A DNA stretch of 64,000 bases from Neonectria sp. B-13 (Eukaryota > Ascomycota > Sordariomycetes > Hypocreales > Nectriaceae): NCBI GenBank assembly GCA_002682825.1, contig NOKP01000045.1:180957-244956 (forward strand), written 5' to 3'. The number at the start of each line of letters is the position of its first letter. Position 1 is the first letter of the stretch. Shown piece after piece: positions 54,950 to 64,000 of the stretch. Both the position numbers and the translations under genes were made by a program. Under the pieces are notes generated by a model. That model ran no database searches and was not told the DNA's origin. It worked only from the letters and a program-made list of their open reading frames with translations.

Positions 54950-55505
54950 TATACAGAGGGAGATATCAGGCTTGATTATATTCATACTGAGCTGAGCACT
55001 GGCAGGAGCTTCAGGAGATCCACGACTTTCTCCAGCCATTCTACGAGATTACCAAGGATACCCAGTGGGACAAATCATCATTGGATGAGGTGATTTGCTC
55101 TACGGATTTTCTTATCACGCACTATACAGCTGCCACGCAGCAGTTTCAACATAATCTTACAATGGTCGATCGCATTATGACTAGCTGATACGAATTCGAC
55201 GACTACTATATGCGTACTGATGATTCTTCTGTCTACGCTGCTGCAATCTTGCTCCATCCTAGCCTCCGACGAGCACATCTTAATGGTGGAAATATCAATC
55301 ACACTATATTGCCCCGGCAATCGAGGCTGTACGCAGGCTCTGGGAAGATTTCAAGCCGCTACAAGTGCCAGCAATTGAGGAGGATCTTTCGGCTTACGAA
55401 GCATCTAAGAAACGGATCTATCAACCACCATCTTCCCATGATGAATTCAATTGGTTTATCGATAGCCCGAACTTGCCAATTGGCTCTTCTTCTGCCCTTT
55501 CTTAA
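54950..55505 (+). mobile_element. hAT-type DNA transposase relic (C-terminal half)
   Basis: Plus-strand pieces read EHWQELQEIHDFLQPFYEIT, DKSSLDEVICSTDFLITHYT, DRIMTS-stop-YEFDDYYM, SSVYAAAILLHPSLRRAHLN, then after a one-base frameshift WWKYQSHYIAPAIEAVRRLW and EDFKPLQVPAIEED. This is the catalytic and dimerisation end of fungal hAT transposases. The stop replaces Trp of a 'W-x-E-F-D-x-Y-Y' motif (TGG to TGA). An earlier frameshift separates RLDYIHTEL. The N-terminal half, zinc finger and inverted repeats are not visible. Inactive. Confidence 0.75.
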
Positions 55506-55979
55506 TGGCTTGAGCTAACCCAACAAACCTCTTATCCTAACCTCCACCGCGGCCACGGTCCCGGCGCCCCTCCCTCCGCCTCGTCCTCCTCTAGATCCCC
55601 TTTCCCTTGTAGTTGTATGGCCTCGTGATCTTGGCGTGGACAGTTTTCGGGACTATTGGCTGCTTGGTGTGTCCACAAGCTCGGTCTGTGACAGCGTGCG
55701 CCGTACGCTTGGGTTGAGCCGCCGGGTCTGTAGGTTTTTGCTAGGTTTCCGGGGGGTCTGTTGGCTTTGGGTATGTTAGCTTTGGGTCTGTTGCTGGGGA
55801 CTTAAGGTCACACCGGCTTGTAGATGTGAGGGTATCGTGAGCTTCTTATTCATAGGTATTCGTGTTGGAGATCACAAGTGTGAGGCGACCAAGTCGGTGG
55901 CAAGGTGTGGAAGAAGGAGGAACATACTACAAGAGATCGTGCCTGTACATAAACAGTGTTTCCCCTACTACACATTCAG

Positions 55980-56465
55980 CATGAATTAAGCAAAAAGAAA
56001 TCTTCTCATTTCAATAATTCGAGGTCGGCCGCCGAGGTTAGCGACAACGTCGGGGTCGCAGATCAGCAGGGGTGGCTCTTCGAGGTCCTAGAGGTAGAAA
56101 TTAGCAGATTTCTCATACAAGGAGCTATGATTCCTACCAGAGGTTTATCGAGCCACCAGCGGGGCAAGATAACTTCCTTAACAACAGCTCTTTAGTCACT
56201 TACAACTTGTAGATGTAGTGACTGCAGGGAAGCCCATATTGCTGTGTGAAGTTGCCGGAACACGGTCTTAACGGCTCGGGGATCGGCTGCGTAAGTGACA
56301 GCATAGCTGCCTCAGCAAATCGATGCTGCTTGACAAGCAAATCGACAGTAGCGTAGGTTATTTGCGGGGAAACCTCACCAAGCCATTCCCGGCCCATGTA
56401 TTCTCGTCGCTGACGCATCATCATTTTGGCTGCCTGTTGCTCGTAGTCATGCTGCTTTCATTGAC
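55980..56465 (-). mobile_element. MULE-type transposase relic (SWIM zinc-finger end)
   Basis: Minus-strand sequence HDYEQQAAKMMMRQRREYMG leads through VDLLVKQHRFAEA to CSGNFTQQYGLPCSHYIYKL, the SWIM-type C...CxH finger of MULE transposases. After a break DLEEPPLLICDPDVVANLGG-RPR resumes the post-SWIM 'G-R-P' linker. The core is cut off upstream by a TGA that could come from CGA. It lies head-on to the hAT relic. A GC-rich stretch at 55,545-55,600 reads R-G-G-rich on the same strand and may be the same protein's tail. Confidence 0.6.
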
Positions 56466-57179
56466 ATCGCGATAGAGGGCTTTATAATGTCGATTACTGA
56501 GACTAGGTGTTGGCATATAATTGTCATCATTGTCATCATCGTTATCATCATCAGTATGGTTGAACTTGGCAAGTAATCACTTCTCTTGTAACCTTTTCCT
56601 TCTGTCTCAAGATGCCTGAAAATGGTGAGCATGTTGAGGATTACCCCTTCTCAAAGCTCAGCCAAGGGATTACCTAACATGAGCGGGGTACATTGGGCAC
56701 TGTAATAAAGTTGATCGTTAACTATAATAGAATAGCCTAGTAGATGCTAACTAGAACCTATAGGAATTGTATTAGCTAATTGGCTAATTGATATATAACT
56801 GCTACTTAGAGATATTATATAGCTCTCTGTTTTCTAGAACCTATCTAATGCTCTTATAAGTGTATTATAATTTAATAGTAATTATATGAGTTTGTAAATA
56901 GTACTATATATGGATTAGATATAACTGGTAGGGCTAATAAGGTATATAAATCGATTAGTATAGTTGGAAAACTTATCTTTATTACTATATAATTCTACTT
57001 AGCTATTAGAGTCTCTTATACTTAAGATATTATAGAAAAGGCAGGGAAAAACTAACTATAGAAAGGCAACTTAGCTAATACTTAACAAGTTACCTAAAAT
57101 CTAATAGTAGATTGATAAATAGTTAAAAGACTTTTACTTAATAGTTAAATTACTAGAAAATATATATATAATATATACC

Positions 57180-57581
57180 TATAACAGTTAAGTCTAACCT
57201 AAGAGTATAAAGTAGATCTAAGGTATATAGTTTAATAATTAAGTAGATTAGGATATTATAGTAAGTAATATAAATTATAATAATAATATATAAAGATAAG
57301 TTATTATATAACTAAGTAAGAGTATTAATAGCTAAGGAGCTTAAGGCTTTTGTTTAATATACTAAGTGAATATATATATATATAGAAGACTAGTATAATT
57401 GAATGGTATTAAGTTATATTAAATAGTACTTATTCAATATGTATATACTTATTAGTATTGAATTATATTAAATGGAGCCTATTCAATGTATAAGTATTAT
57501 ATACTATGATAGAAAGGAAAAAGTGAGTACTAAAATGATTCTACTAGTTGTAACTGCCTAGTCCTAACCTGGGCTATAATA
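57180..57581 (-). repeat. Solo-LTR-like repeat, RIPped copy
   Basis: About 402 bp. Read on the minus strand, it matches the opposite-facing copy at 57,903-58,303 over its full length. Its outer end, ctataata, is what TGTGACA-type LTR ends become after C-to-T and G-to-A changes. Flanking pentamers ATACC and ATATC differ by one transition and could be a target-site duplication. Confidence 0.6.
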
Positions 57582-57902
57582 ATATCCTACTAGTAATAAA
57601 AGTATAATAGTTAAGAAAGGAACTATAAAGTATATAGCCTATTAGTCTTATATCTTAAAGCTTATAGACTAGTTTCTAGGAGTACTTATAACTAATGTCT
57701 AAAGCTTAAGATAGGAATATAAGTAGGGTTCTAGCTTAATTAGAATTAGCTCTTTAGTATAGAAGAAATAGTTGATTTAATAAGTAATAAGATAAGTAGA
57801 AAAGGATATAGGTAAAAACTAATAGGCTAGCTAGGCTAGTATTAATCTTAATCCTATCTATAGAAGAGTTAAGAATAGCTTTATTAATTGATTGTTTAAA
57901 GT

Positions 57903-58303
57903 TGTCACAGCCCGGGTTGGGACCAGGCGGTTACAACTGGCAGAATCATTTTAGTACCCACTTTTTCCTTCCTATCATAGTGTATAACACCTATACGTTG
58001 AACAAGCTCCATTCAATACAGTTCAATACCATGAGTATATGCACATCGAATAAGCACTATTCAACACAATTCGATACCATTCAACTACATTAGTCTTATG
58101 TATATATATACATTCATTTAGTACATTAGATAAGAGCCTTAAGCTCCTTAGCTATTAATACTCCTACTTGGTTATATAATAACTTACCTTTGTATATTAC
58201 TATTATAACCTATATTGCTTACTATAATATCCTAATCTACTTGATTATTAAACTATATACCTTAGACCTACTCTATACTCTTAGGATAGACTTAACTATT
58301 ACA
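57903..58303 (+). repeat. Solo-LTR-like repeat, better preserved copy
   Basis: About 401 bp, starting TGTCACAGCCCGGGTTGGGA and ending TAACTATTACA, i.e. TG...CA ends with short inverted termini. It is inverted relative to 57,180-57,581, 321 bp away. Distinctive internal pieces: gttacaactggcagaatcat, ttcaatacagttcaatacca. It keeps the CpG-rich start that the partner has lost. Confidence 0.65.
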
Positions 58304-58317
58304 ATAAGGGGATAAAT

Positions 58318-58922
58318 CTTTGGATTTTAAATCTAATTATTAACTTTTGCCCCTTCTATAGAACTCTCTCTATTAAATCTCTCTATATAGTAGGATTCCC
58401 TTAGTTTCTAATGTATTACTCTTTTAGCTATAGATTAATTAGAATAATATTACCTATTAACTTTATAATCTATAAGGTATAAATAGAGTTATATAGCTTC
58501 TTAAGGAACTCCTTTTCTATAATAGTAATATTACTATTTCTTTCTAGCTTTAGAGCTAGCCTCTCTAGAAAGAGCTATTCTATTATAATCTACTAAACTA
58601 TTATTATATTAAGCTATATTTCCTCTTATAGTAGAATATTATAGCTAAAGACTATTAATTAAACTAACTCTTTAGGTCTAAAGTAGTTAATTATAGACTA
58701 TTTTATATACTTTAGGCTAGACTTTTAAGTTATAATTTATAGTATAGAAATAAGGCTTAAATATTCTTCTAATTTACTATATAGGTTATATAAGAGCTTA
58801 TATATATAGCTTAGTAAGGGCTTATTAGACTATAGTGCAATTTGAATAATAGTTATCTTATATAATTAATAGTATAGTTATTATATTATATAAAAGGTTA
58901 AATAGAATATAAAAAAGTAATC
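58318..58922 (+). repeat. AT-rich repeat family, truncated copy
   Basis: Matches the minus strand of the 43.4-44.5 kb copy from agatctttggattttg onward, but lacks both the left end and the 16-base array end. It joins head-to-tail to the next copy at about 58,922. Confidence 0.65.
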
Positions 58923-60036
58923 TTACTATTGAAACTACTATTTAAACTACTATTTCTACTTATCTATAATTGTACTAAACAGTTATATGTTTCCTTTGCT
59001 TAAGCTTAATAGGGGGATAGATCTTTGGATTTTAAACCTAATTATTGACTTTTGCCCTCTCTAGCTTCCTAGAACTCCCTTTGCTAAATCCCTCTATATA
59101 GCTTTATAGCTAATGTTAGAAATAACTATAGTAGGATTCTCTTGCTTTCTAATGCATTACTCCTTTAGTTATAGGTTAGTTATTATAGTATTACTTATTA
59201 GCTATATAACCTATAAGATATAGTTATTATGCTTTAGACTATTAATAAACCTCTTTTTTATATTAATAGTATTACTATTCCTTTCTAGCTTTAAAACTAG
59301 CCCCTTTAGAAAGACTTATTCTATTATAATCTATTAGGCTATTATTCTATTAGACTAGATTCTATCTTATAGTAGGATATAATAACTAAAGACTATTAAT
59401 TGAACTAATTCTTTAGCCTTAAAGTATTAATTAGTTTTAATCTTTTTTATATCTTATAGATTAAACTTTTAAACTATAATTTATAGCTTAGAAATAAGGC
59501 TTAGATCTACTTAAAATAGGCTATATAGGTTATATAAGAGCTTATAAGTATAGCTTAGCAAGGGCTTACTAAGCTATAGTATGATTTAGAAGGTTATCTT
59601 ATATGATTAGTTGTATAGTCTTTGTATTATATAAAAGGTTGAATAGAATGCAAAGGGGTAACCTAGAAAGTGTAAAGCCTTATAGGCTGAGCTTTTATCC
59701 TAAGGGGTTTTAGCCTTTTCTAAGATCTAGCTTTTCTAAGGTCTAGCTTTTCTAAGATCTAGCTTTTCTAAGATTTAGCTTTTCTAAGATCTAGCTTTTC
59801 TAAGATTTAGCTTTTTTAAGATCTAGCTTTTCTAGCTAATTAGAGCAGTAAAACTTATACTTTAACTTTACAATAGAAACTTTTATCTTCTTAAGTTATT
59901 ATTATCTTAGGCTTAAGTATTAAGTCTATTATATTATTGTTTTTTCTATTTTCTTTTATACTGTTTAACCTTTAGCTCTTTCTCTAGGTATATACTACTA
60001 AGAACTATTATATCTAAAAAAAAAAAAAAAAAAAAA
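58923..60036 (+). repeat. AT-rich repeat family, near full-length RIPped copy
   Basis: Starts actattgaaactactattta and runs through the same landmarks as the 43.4 kb copy. The 16-base array is at 59,717-59,833, and it ends in a run of 21 A at 60,016-60,036. Confidence 0.7.
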
Positions 60037-60380
60037 GTAATCTAAAAAGTATAAAGATTAGCTAAGCTTTTATCCTAAGAGGTTTTAGCCTTTTCTAAGA
60101 TTTAGCTTTTCTAAGGTTTAACTTTTCTAAGATTTAGCTTTTTTAAGATTTAACTTTTCTAAGATTTAGCTTTTCTAAGATCTAGCTTTTCTAGCTGATT
60201 AAGATAGTAAAACTTATACCTTAACTTTATAGTAGAAACTTTTATCTTCTTAAGTTATTATTACCTTAGGCTTAAGTATTAAGCCTATTATACTATTATT
60301 TTTTCTATTTTCTTTTATACTATTTAACCTTTAGCCCTTTCTCTAAGTATATACTATTAAGGACTATTATATCTAAATAT
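60037..60380 (+). repeat. Direct duplication of the end of the preceding copy
   Basis: The stretch gtaatctaaaaagtataaag ... ctattatatctaaatata repeats 59,657-60,015 in the same orientation with scattered transitions. It includes a second decayed 16-base array (60,091-60,194). Confidence 0.7.
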
Positions 60381-60469
60381 ACTATATATATTATATTAGA
60401 TTATAAAGTATATAGAATTATAATAATCCTTAGATTATAAGTATAATTCTTAATAGTATACTCTATATA

Positions 60470-60543
60470 TAATAGGAAGGAAAAAGTAGGTATATTATAG
60501 TTCTACTAGTTATAACTGTTTAATCCCAACCTAGGCTATAATA
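60470..60543 (-). repeat. End fragment of the LTR-like repeat
   Basis: aggaaggaaaaagtaggtat ... caacctaggctataata matches the outer 75 bases of the 57,180-57,581 copy in the same orientation, with many transition differences. Confidence 0.55.
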
Positions 60544-61119
60544 ATAGATTGCTATAAGTTAGATAGAATAATACAATATGCTTATACCTTAGGGGTAAGA
60601 AGTATTATAAGCTAGTATACTATTTCTATAGAAGGAAGAATTCAATTATAGCCCAATTCTAGGACTTATACTAAAGGGCTTAGATTTAGGATTCTAGTCC
60701 TAAAATGAGAATTAAGGCAGCCTCCTGGTTAGAGTTTCTATAACTTTTATAAGAGTAAGCAAACAGGCTGATAAGGATGGTCTAGAAGTCAAGGGCCTAG
60801 AAGTAGGGTTAAGAGTGAGTAGAGGACTGCTTAGGGGAAAGGGTAAGCAGAAAGCTAATGAGGGCTATGCAGGCTGAGCCGGGCTAATGCACTGCTGAGC
60901 CGGCTGAGGCACCGCTGAGCCGACATTGAGCCAGGGAGCGAGGAGGCCCTAAAAGCGGCCACCCACGCTGACTAAGATCTCACCTGAGTTTCGTCTCAGG
61001 ATACCCTTAGAATAGACTTAACTATTATACCTAAGTTCTGTTTATAGTTCAGCCTAATAGTCTTTACCTATAGTATAAATATAAATAGTCTTATTCTAAG
61101 CTGTAATATAAATACTACT
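60544..61119. other. Repeat-region remnant with a GC-rich island
   Basis: Mostly decayed sequence. A GC-rich patch at about 60,855-61,010 escaped decay and has three copies of GCTGAGCCG (about 60,873, 60,894 and 60,914). No coding frame could be read. Confidence 0.45.
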
Positions 61120-61470
61120 ATTATAGATAAAATTAAGGTTAATAATTAAGTGGATTAGAATGTTATAGTTAGCAATATAGATTATAATAATAATATATAA
61201 AGATAAGTTATTATATAACTAAGTATAATTGTTAATAGTAGTACTAAAAAGCTTAAGACTCTTATCTAATGTACTAAGTAAATATATATATATAATATAG
61301 TAATTATAATATTTATATAAGTGATCATATTAATCAAAGGGTTAATCACTATGATTAGGGCCCTAATCACAGCGATCGCTGGATTATAGTGATCAGCTCT
61401 GTGAGAGGAAAGAAAGAGTGGGTACGTTATGGTTCTGCCGGTTGTACCCGCCTGGTCTCAACCTGTGACA
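61120..61470 (-). repeat. LTR-like repeat, variant copy
   Basis: Its left part (ttaataattaagtggattag ...) matches 57,226 onward, and its right end ggttgtacccgcctggtctc ... CTGTGACA is the best preserved copy of that terminus. The middle (gattagggccctaatcacag) differs from the other copies, so it is a related variant. Confidence 0.55.
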
Positions 61471-61656
61471 GAGAGAGACCCTAGACCTATAGAGAACCCT
61501 CAGTCTACCATGATAAGAGTCCGACTAATAATACAAAGTGTATCCGCCAACATGCAGGGGCGGTGAGAGAGCGTTAAAATATTGGACATTTTCATATGTC
61601 CCTTTTCCTCTTTATCTCTCTCTCTTTCTGATCGTCGAAATAGGTCATCTTTCGCA

Positions 61657-63015
61657 ATGACGGCAAGGTCACTCTCCGACTGTCCAGATGAGGTGCTGCT
61701 CGCCTTCATCGAGGCGCTGTCTCTACCTGATTTGGTCGCCATATCCATGGCAAGCAAGAGTCTGCGCCGACTTGCCGAGCCTCGCATTTACTCTTACATC
61801 CAAATGCTATGGTCATTCTACCATCAACCGCCCATATTTCTGCTGCTACGAAGTCTGCTAGAGAATCCCGAGTTGCGCAGCCATGTTCGGAGCCTCAAGC
61901 TTGACGGCGAAATCTTTATGGACGATTCCCGTGAACACGCGAGACCTGATGCGTTGCCCAACATCATCGTACTCCCATCCGACAAACTATCTAGCGCCAT
62001 CGTGTCTACAGGAGTCTCACAGGATATCGCCGATGTTTGGAAAGAAAAGACTCAACTGGGCGTCGCCGATGCCGTTGTCGCGCTTCTTGTGTCCATATTA
62101 CCGAACTTGGCGTCAATCTCCCTTGATTCCAACTGGGTTATTGAGAGCCAGTTCTGGGGACACATGTTCAGATCAGCTCTCTGCAAGCCCCGTCGAGAAG
62201 ATTTCCATCACCAATTACCTGCATTTGAGTCTTTGACACATGTGTCGCTGGCTGAGAGGACAACATTGGATGAACACGCCGAGGAAGAAAACGCGGCCGA
62301 TATGCTCGCTTTATTCTACTTGCCCAACATCCAACATCTGTCGGCTTCGATTGACAACCCCATTCACTTCGCATGGCCATCCCAAGACCCGCCAAACCCA
62401 TCAACGTTGACATCTCTGGAGCTTCACAGAATACGAGAATGCCGGATCGAGCTAGTACTGTCTCTTCTTACGAATCTTCGAAGCCTAAAATACGACTGGT
62501 TCTACCAGCCGGATATCGACGAGGCTGTCAGTGGCGACGTGCTTAGACTGGACATGATGGCGGCAGCAATTGCCAAATGTCAAACCCTAACGGAATTAAC
62601 GATCACAGCCATGACATCGCCTGACTTTCTCAGAGGGATGCATGAACCACCTGATGTAACACTGCACGGGTCATTAACTGAACTATCTCGGCTACCCCAG
62701 TTGAAGAGACTGACTGTTCCGTGGAGGTTTTTGATGGGCATGGAAGAAACCTCCTCGCCCTGGCGCATTAGTTCTGTACTTCCTCGTAGCCTCGAGTATC
62801 TCAGGTTCACGGAATATCTCAGCGGCTACGAGGAGTGGGAGTGGATAGATGAAAACGTGGTTTCTACCATCAAGTTGGAGCTGAAGAAGGGTGCTATGTC
62901 TTCTTTGCAAAACTTGAAAAGTGTGATCTTGATGAGATCCCTGTATCAGGAGGTACCTGAAGGATGCGAGGCAGAATTGAAATGCCTCGGCGGACGTCAC
63001 TTACTGGCTCATTGA
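61657..63015 (+). CDS. F-box-like protein with degenerate leucine-rich repeats
   Basis: Intronless, 452 aa. The frame opens on TTG at 61582; the first ATG is at 61657. Residues about 5-45 (LSDCPDEVLLAFIEALSLPD, then LVAISMASKSLRRLAEPRIY) are an F-box: L-P/C-D-E-V/I-L plus the L-x-x-A-S-x-x-x-x helix. The rest has spaced leucine segments, such as PNIQHLSASIDNPI, LTSLELHRIRECRIELVLSL and LTNLRSLKYDWFYQP, as in fungal F-box/LRR-like proteins. By family, a substrate adaptor of an SCF ubiquitin ligase; many fungal members of this sort are lineage-specific and of unknown target. It stands at the edge of the AT-rich block with good codon structure and no breaks, so it is probably live. Confidence 0.82.
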   Translation: MTARSLSDCPDEVLLAFIEALSLPDLVAISMASKSLRRLAEPRIYSYIQMLWSFYHQPPIFLLLRSLLENPELRSHVRSLKLDGEIFMDDSREHARPDALPNIIVLPSDKLSSAIVSTGVSQDIADVWKEKTQLGVADAVVALLVSILPNLASISLDSNWVIESQFWGHMFRSALCKPRREDFHHQLPAFESLTHVSLAERTTLDEHAEEENAADMLALFYLPNIQHLSASIDNPIHFAWPSQDPPNPSTLTSLELHRIRECRIELVLSLLTNLRSLKYDWFYQPDIDEAVSGDVLRLDMMAAAIAKCQTLTELTITAMTSPDFLRGMHEPPDVTLHGSLTELSRLPQLKRLTVPWRFLMGMEETSSPWRISSVLPRSLEYLRFTEYLSGYEEWEWIDENVVSTIKLELKKGAMSSLQNLKSVILMRSLYQEVPEGCEAELKCLGGRHLLAH

Positions 63016-63284
63016 TCTGGTTGTGTTGTTTCGTGCAATAAGGAACTAAAAATCAAGATCTTCTATCGTCCTCAAACTGTTCCCACCAATCCATCCTGTC
63101 TGATAACTGGGTCAAGGTTGGAGGAGGAACGTCGCTAGTGTAAAGAAGGCGGCAGCTGATTTGGTGGGTGCTTGAATTATATCGGCATCCCACTACTACT
63201 GATGACTGATATCATAGTTCAGACTTTTTCGAAGCCAACACGTTTAGTTACATCCCTGCTATAGACTGACATAGAAAGCTACAT
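63016..63284. other. Convergent intergenic region
   Basis: Short spacer between the F-box gene and the alcohol dehydrogenase 3' end; nothing is recognised. Confidence 0.4.
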
Positions 63285-64000
63285 CTAATCAATCTTAATT
63301 GCAACTTTGCCAAAATGCTTTTGATCCGACAGGTACTTGTAGGCCCTATAATGCATTAGCTTGTAATAGGAATCATTGGGAAATGGAATCGTCTTACTCT
63401 TTGAGGTCCTCGAGCTTAAAGACGTGTTGATCAAGAACGGGCTTGATGTTGGAGGCCTCAATGACTCGGATCTATCCATGTTAGTAACTGCTTATCAATT
63501 GCAAAGCTGGCAGAAGCCGTCCAAGGGAGGCAATCCGTTTCCATAGTACATACCATTGCTTCGAATTGTTCTCGGCTTCCGACAACGATTCCCCTGACAA
63601 CAGCCATGCTGGATAAGATCTGGGGGAAACTCGGTCCGGTCTCTCCCTCTCCGCCGATCCAGCCAATGATGGTGACAAGACCACCGATGGCGACAGCTTT
63701 CAGACTCTCTGTCACAGTTGTCGCGCCTCCAACCTCGATGACATGTTCAACACCAGCACCTCCCGTGAGCCTCTTGGCCTCCTCGCCCCAGTTCGGGGTC
63801 TCCTTGTAATTGATGACATGATCTGCTCCGAGCTTCTTCAATATCTCAGCCTTGGCTGCAGAAGACGTCGTGGCAATGACTCGAGCCCCTGCCGCCTTCG
63901 CAAACTGCAGGCCAGAGATGCTCACACCGCCCGTACCCTGCGTCAAGACCCAGTCGCCGGGAAGGACTGCTTTGAGCCCGTAGAGAGCATTCCACGCCGT
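63285..64000 (-). CDS. MDR-family zinc-free alcohol dehydrogenase / quinone oxidoreductase-like (5' part beyond window)
   Basis: Exons 64000-63554 (open at the edge), 63471-63398 and 63345-63285; introns of 82 and 52 nt; 193 residues visible. The Rossmann motif is VLTQGTGGVSISGLQFAKAA (GTGGVS), followed by GARVIATTSSAAKAEILKKL, GADHVINYKETPNWG and VEHVIEVGGATTVTESLKAV. QILSSMAVVRGIVVGSREQF and a spliced tail SNIKPVLDQHVFKLEDLKEA-YKYLSDQKHFGKVAIKID complete a typical MDR C-terminus. Fungal proteins with this tail are NAD(P)H-dependent reductases of quinones or alkenals/alcohols, usually without structural zinc. The catalytic N-terminal domain is outside the window, so the substrate class cannot be fixed. 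Confidence 0.85.

Larger units (their letters stand above)
56690..61400. other. AT-rich, gene-free, RIP-type repeat block
   Basis: Nearly 4.7 kb with very few C/G bases, dense TpA, and almost no open frame longer than 60 codons. It is built of two repeat families, described separately, in several mutated copies and orientations. GC content drops sharply at about 56,690 and recovers near 61,370. This is what RIP of nested repeats leaves behind. Confidence 0.8.

Noticed and set aside
57902..58093. 63-codon plus-strand frame at the start of the LTR-like repeat
   Set aside because: Lies wholly inside the repeat and is destroyed in every other copy.

Overview
The window looks like nuclear DNA of a filamentous ascomycete (Pezizomycotina, probably Sordariomycetes; the genus cannot be fixed by eye). 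Genes carry 49-83 nt introns with GTNNGT donors. There are fungal Zn2Cys6 regulators, a highly reducing polyketide synthase (HR-PKS), an F-box protein and a cohesin subunit. Gene-rich DNA alternates with AT-rich, gene-free blocks full of C-to-T and G-to-A decay, which is what repeat-induced point mutation (RIP) leaves. All exon joins were worked out by hand from reading frame and splice signals.

Layout. 1-13 kb: end of an NAD-dependent epimerase gene, mitochondrial-type Fe-S L-serine dehydratase (-), a serpin (+), two short coding relics, an MFS sugar transporter (+) followed by a Zn2Cys6 regulator (+), a decayed GH5 mannanase head, and a Rad21-type cohesin kleisin (-). 13-16.5 kb: mostly dead sequence, with a GH93 relic and an unidentified relic. 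16.5-25 kb: a four-span membrane protein, a small secreted protein, a dead WD40-repeat (NLR-type) tail and a secretory lipase. 25.7-38.4 kb: HR-PKS (-), divergent LovG/FSH1-type serine hydrolase (+), UDP-glycosyltransferase (+). 39.6-42.6 kb: three broken genes (NmrA-like reductase, GST, bZIP/DUF3425). 43.4-44.5 kb: one 1.05 kb copy of an AT-rich repeat. 45-54.3 kb: Zn2Cys6 regulator (-) divergent from a CocE/NonD-type hydrolase (+), a DUF2855 protein (-) and an aldehyde dehydrogenase (+). 54.9-61.4 kb: hAT and MULE transposase relics, then about 4.7 kb of heavily RIPped repeats. 61.6-64 kb: F-box protein (+) and a zinc-free MDR alcohol dehydrogenase/quinone reductase (-, cut by the window edge).

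How the genes work together. The best candidate system is the PKS-hydrolase-glycosyltransferase trio. The synthase has KS-AT-DH-ER-KR-ACP, no visible C-methyltransferase and no releasing domain. The neighbouring FSH1-family hydrolase is the type known (LovG) to release HR-PKS products in trans, and the glycosyltransferase could sugar-coat the released acid. The predicted product is an unmethylated, glycosylated reduced polyketide, made without any oxidase visible nearby. The MFS/Zn2Cys6 pair and the Zn2Cys6/hydrolase pair each look like a local regulator next to its likely target. The density of relics with transition-type stop codons shows that this locus has been shedding plant-cell-wall enzymes, detoxification genes, a regulator and an NLR.
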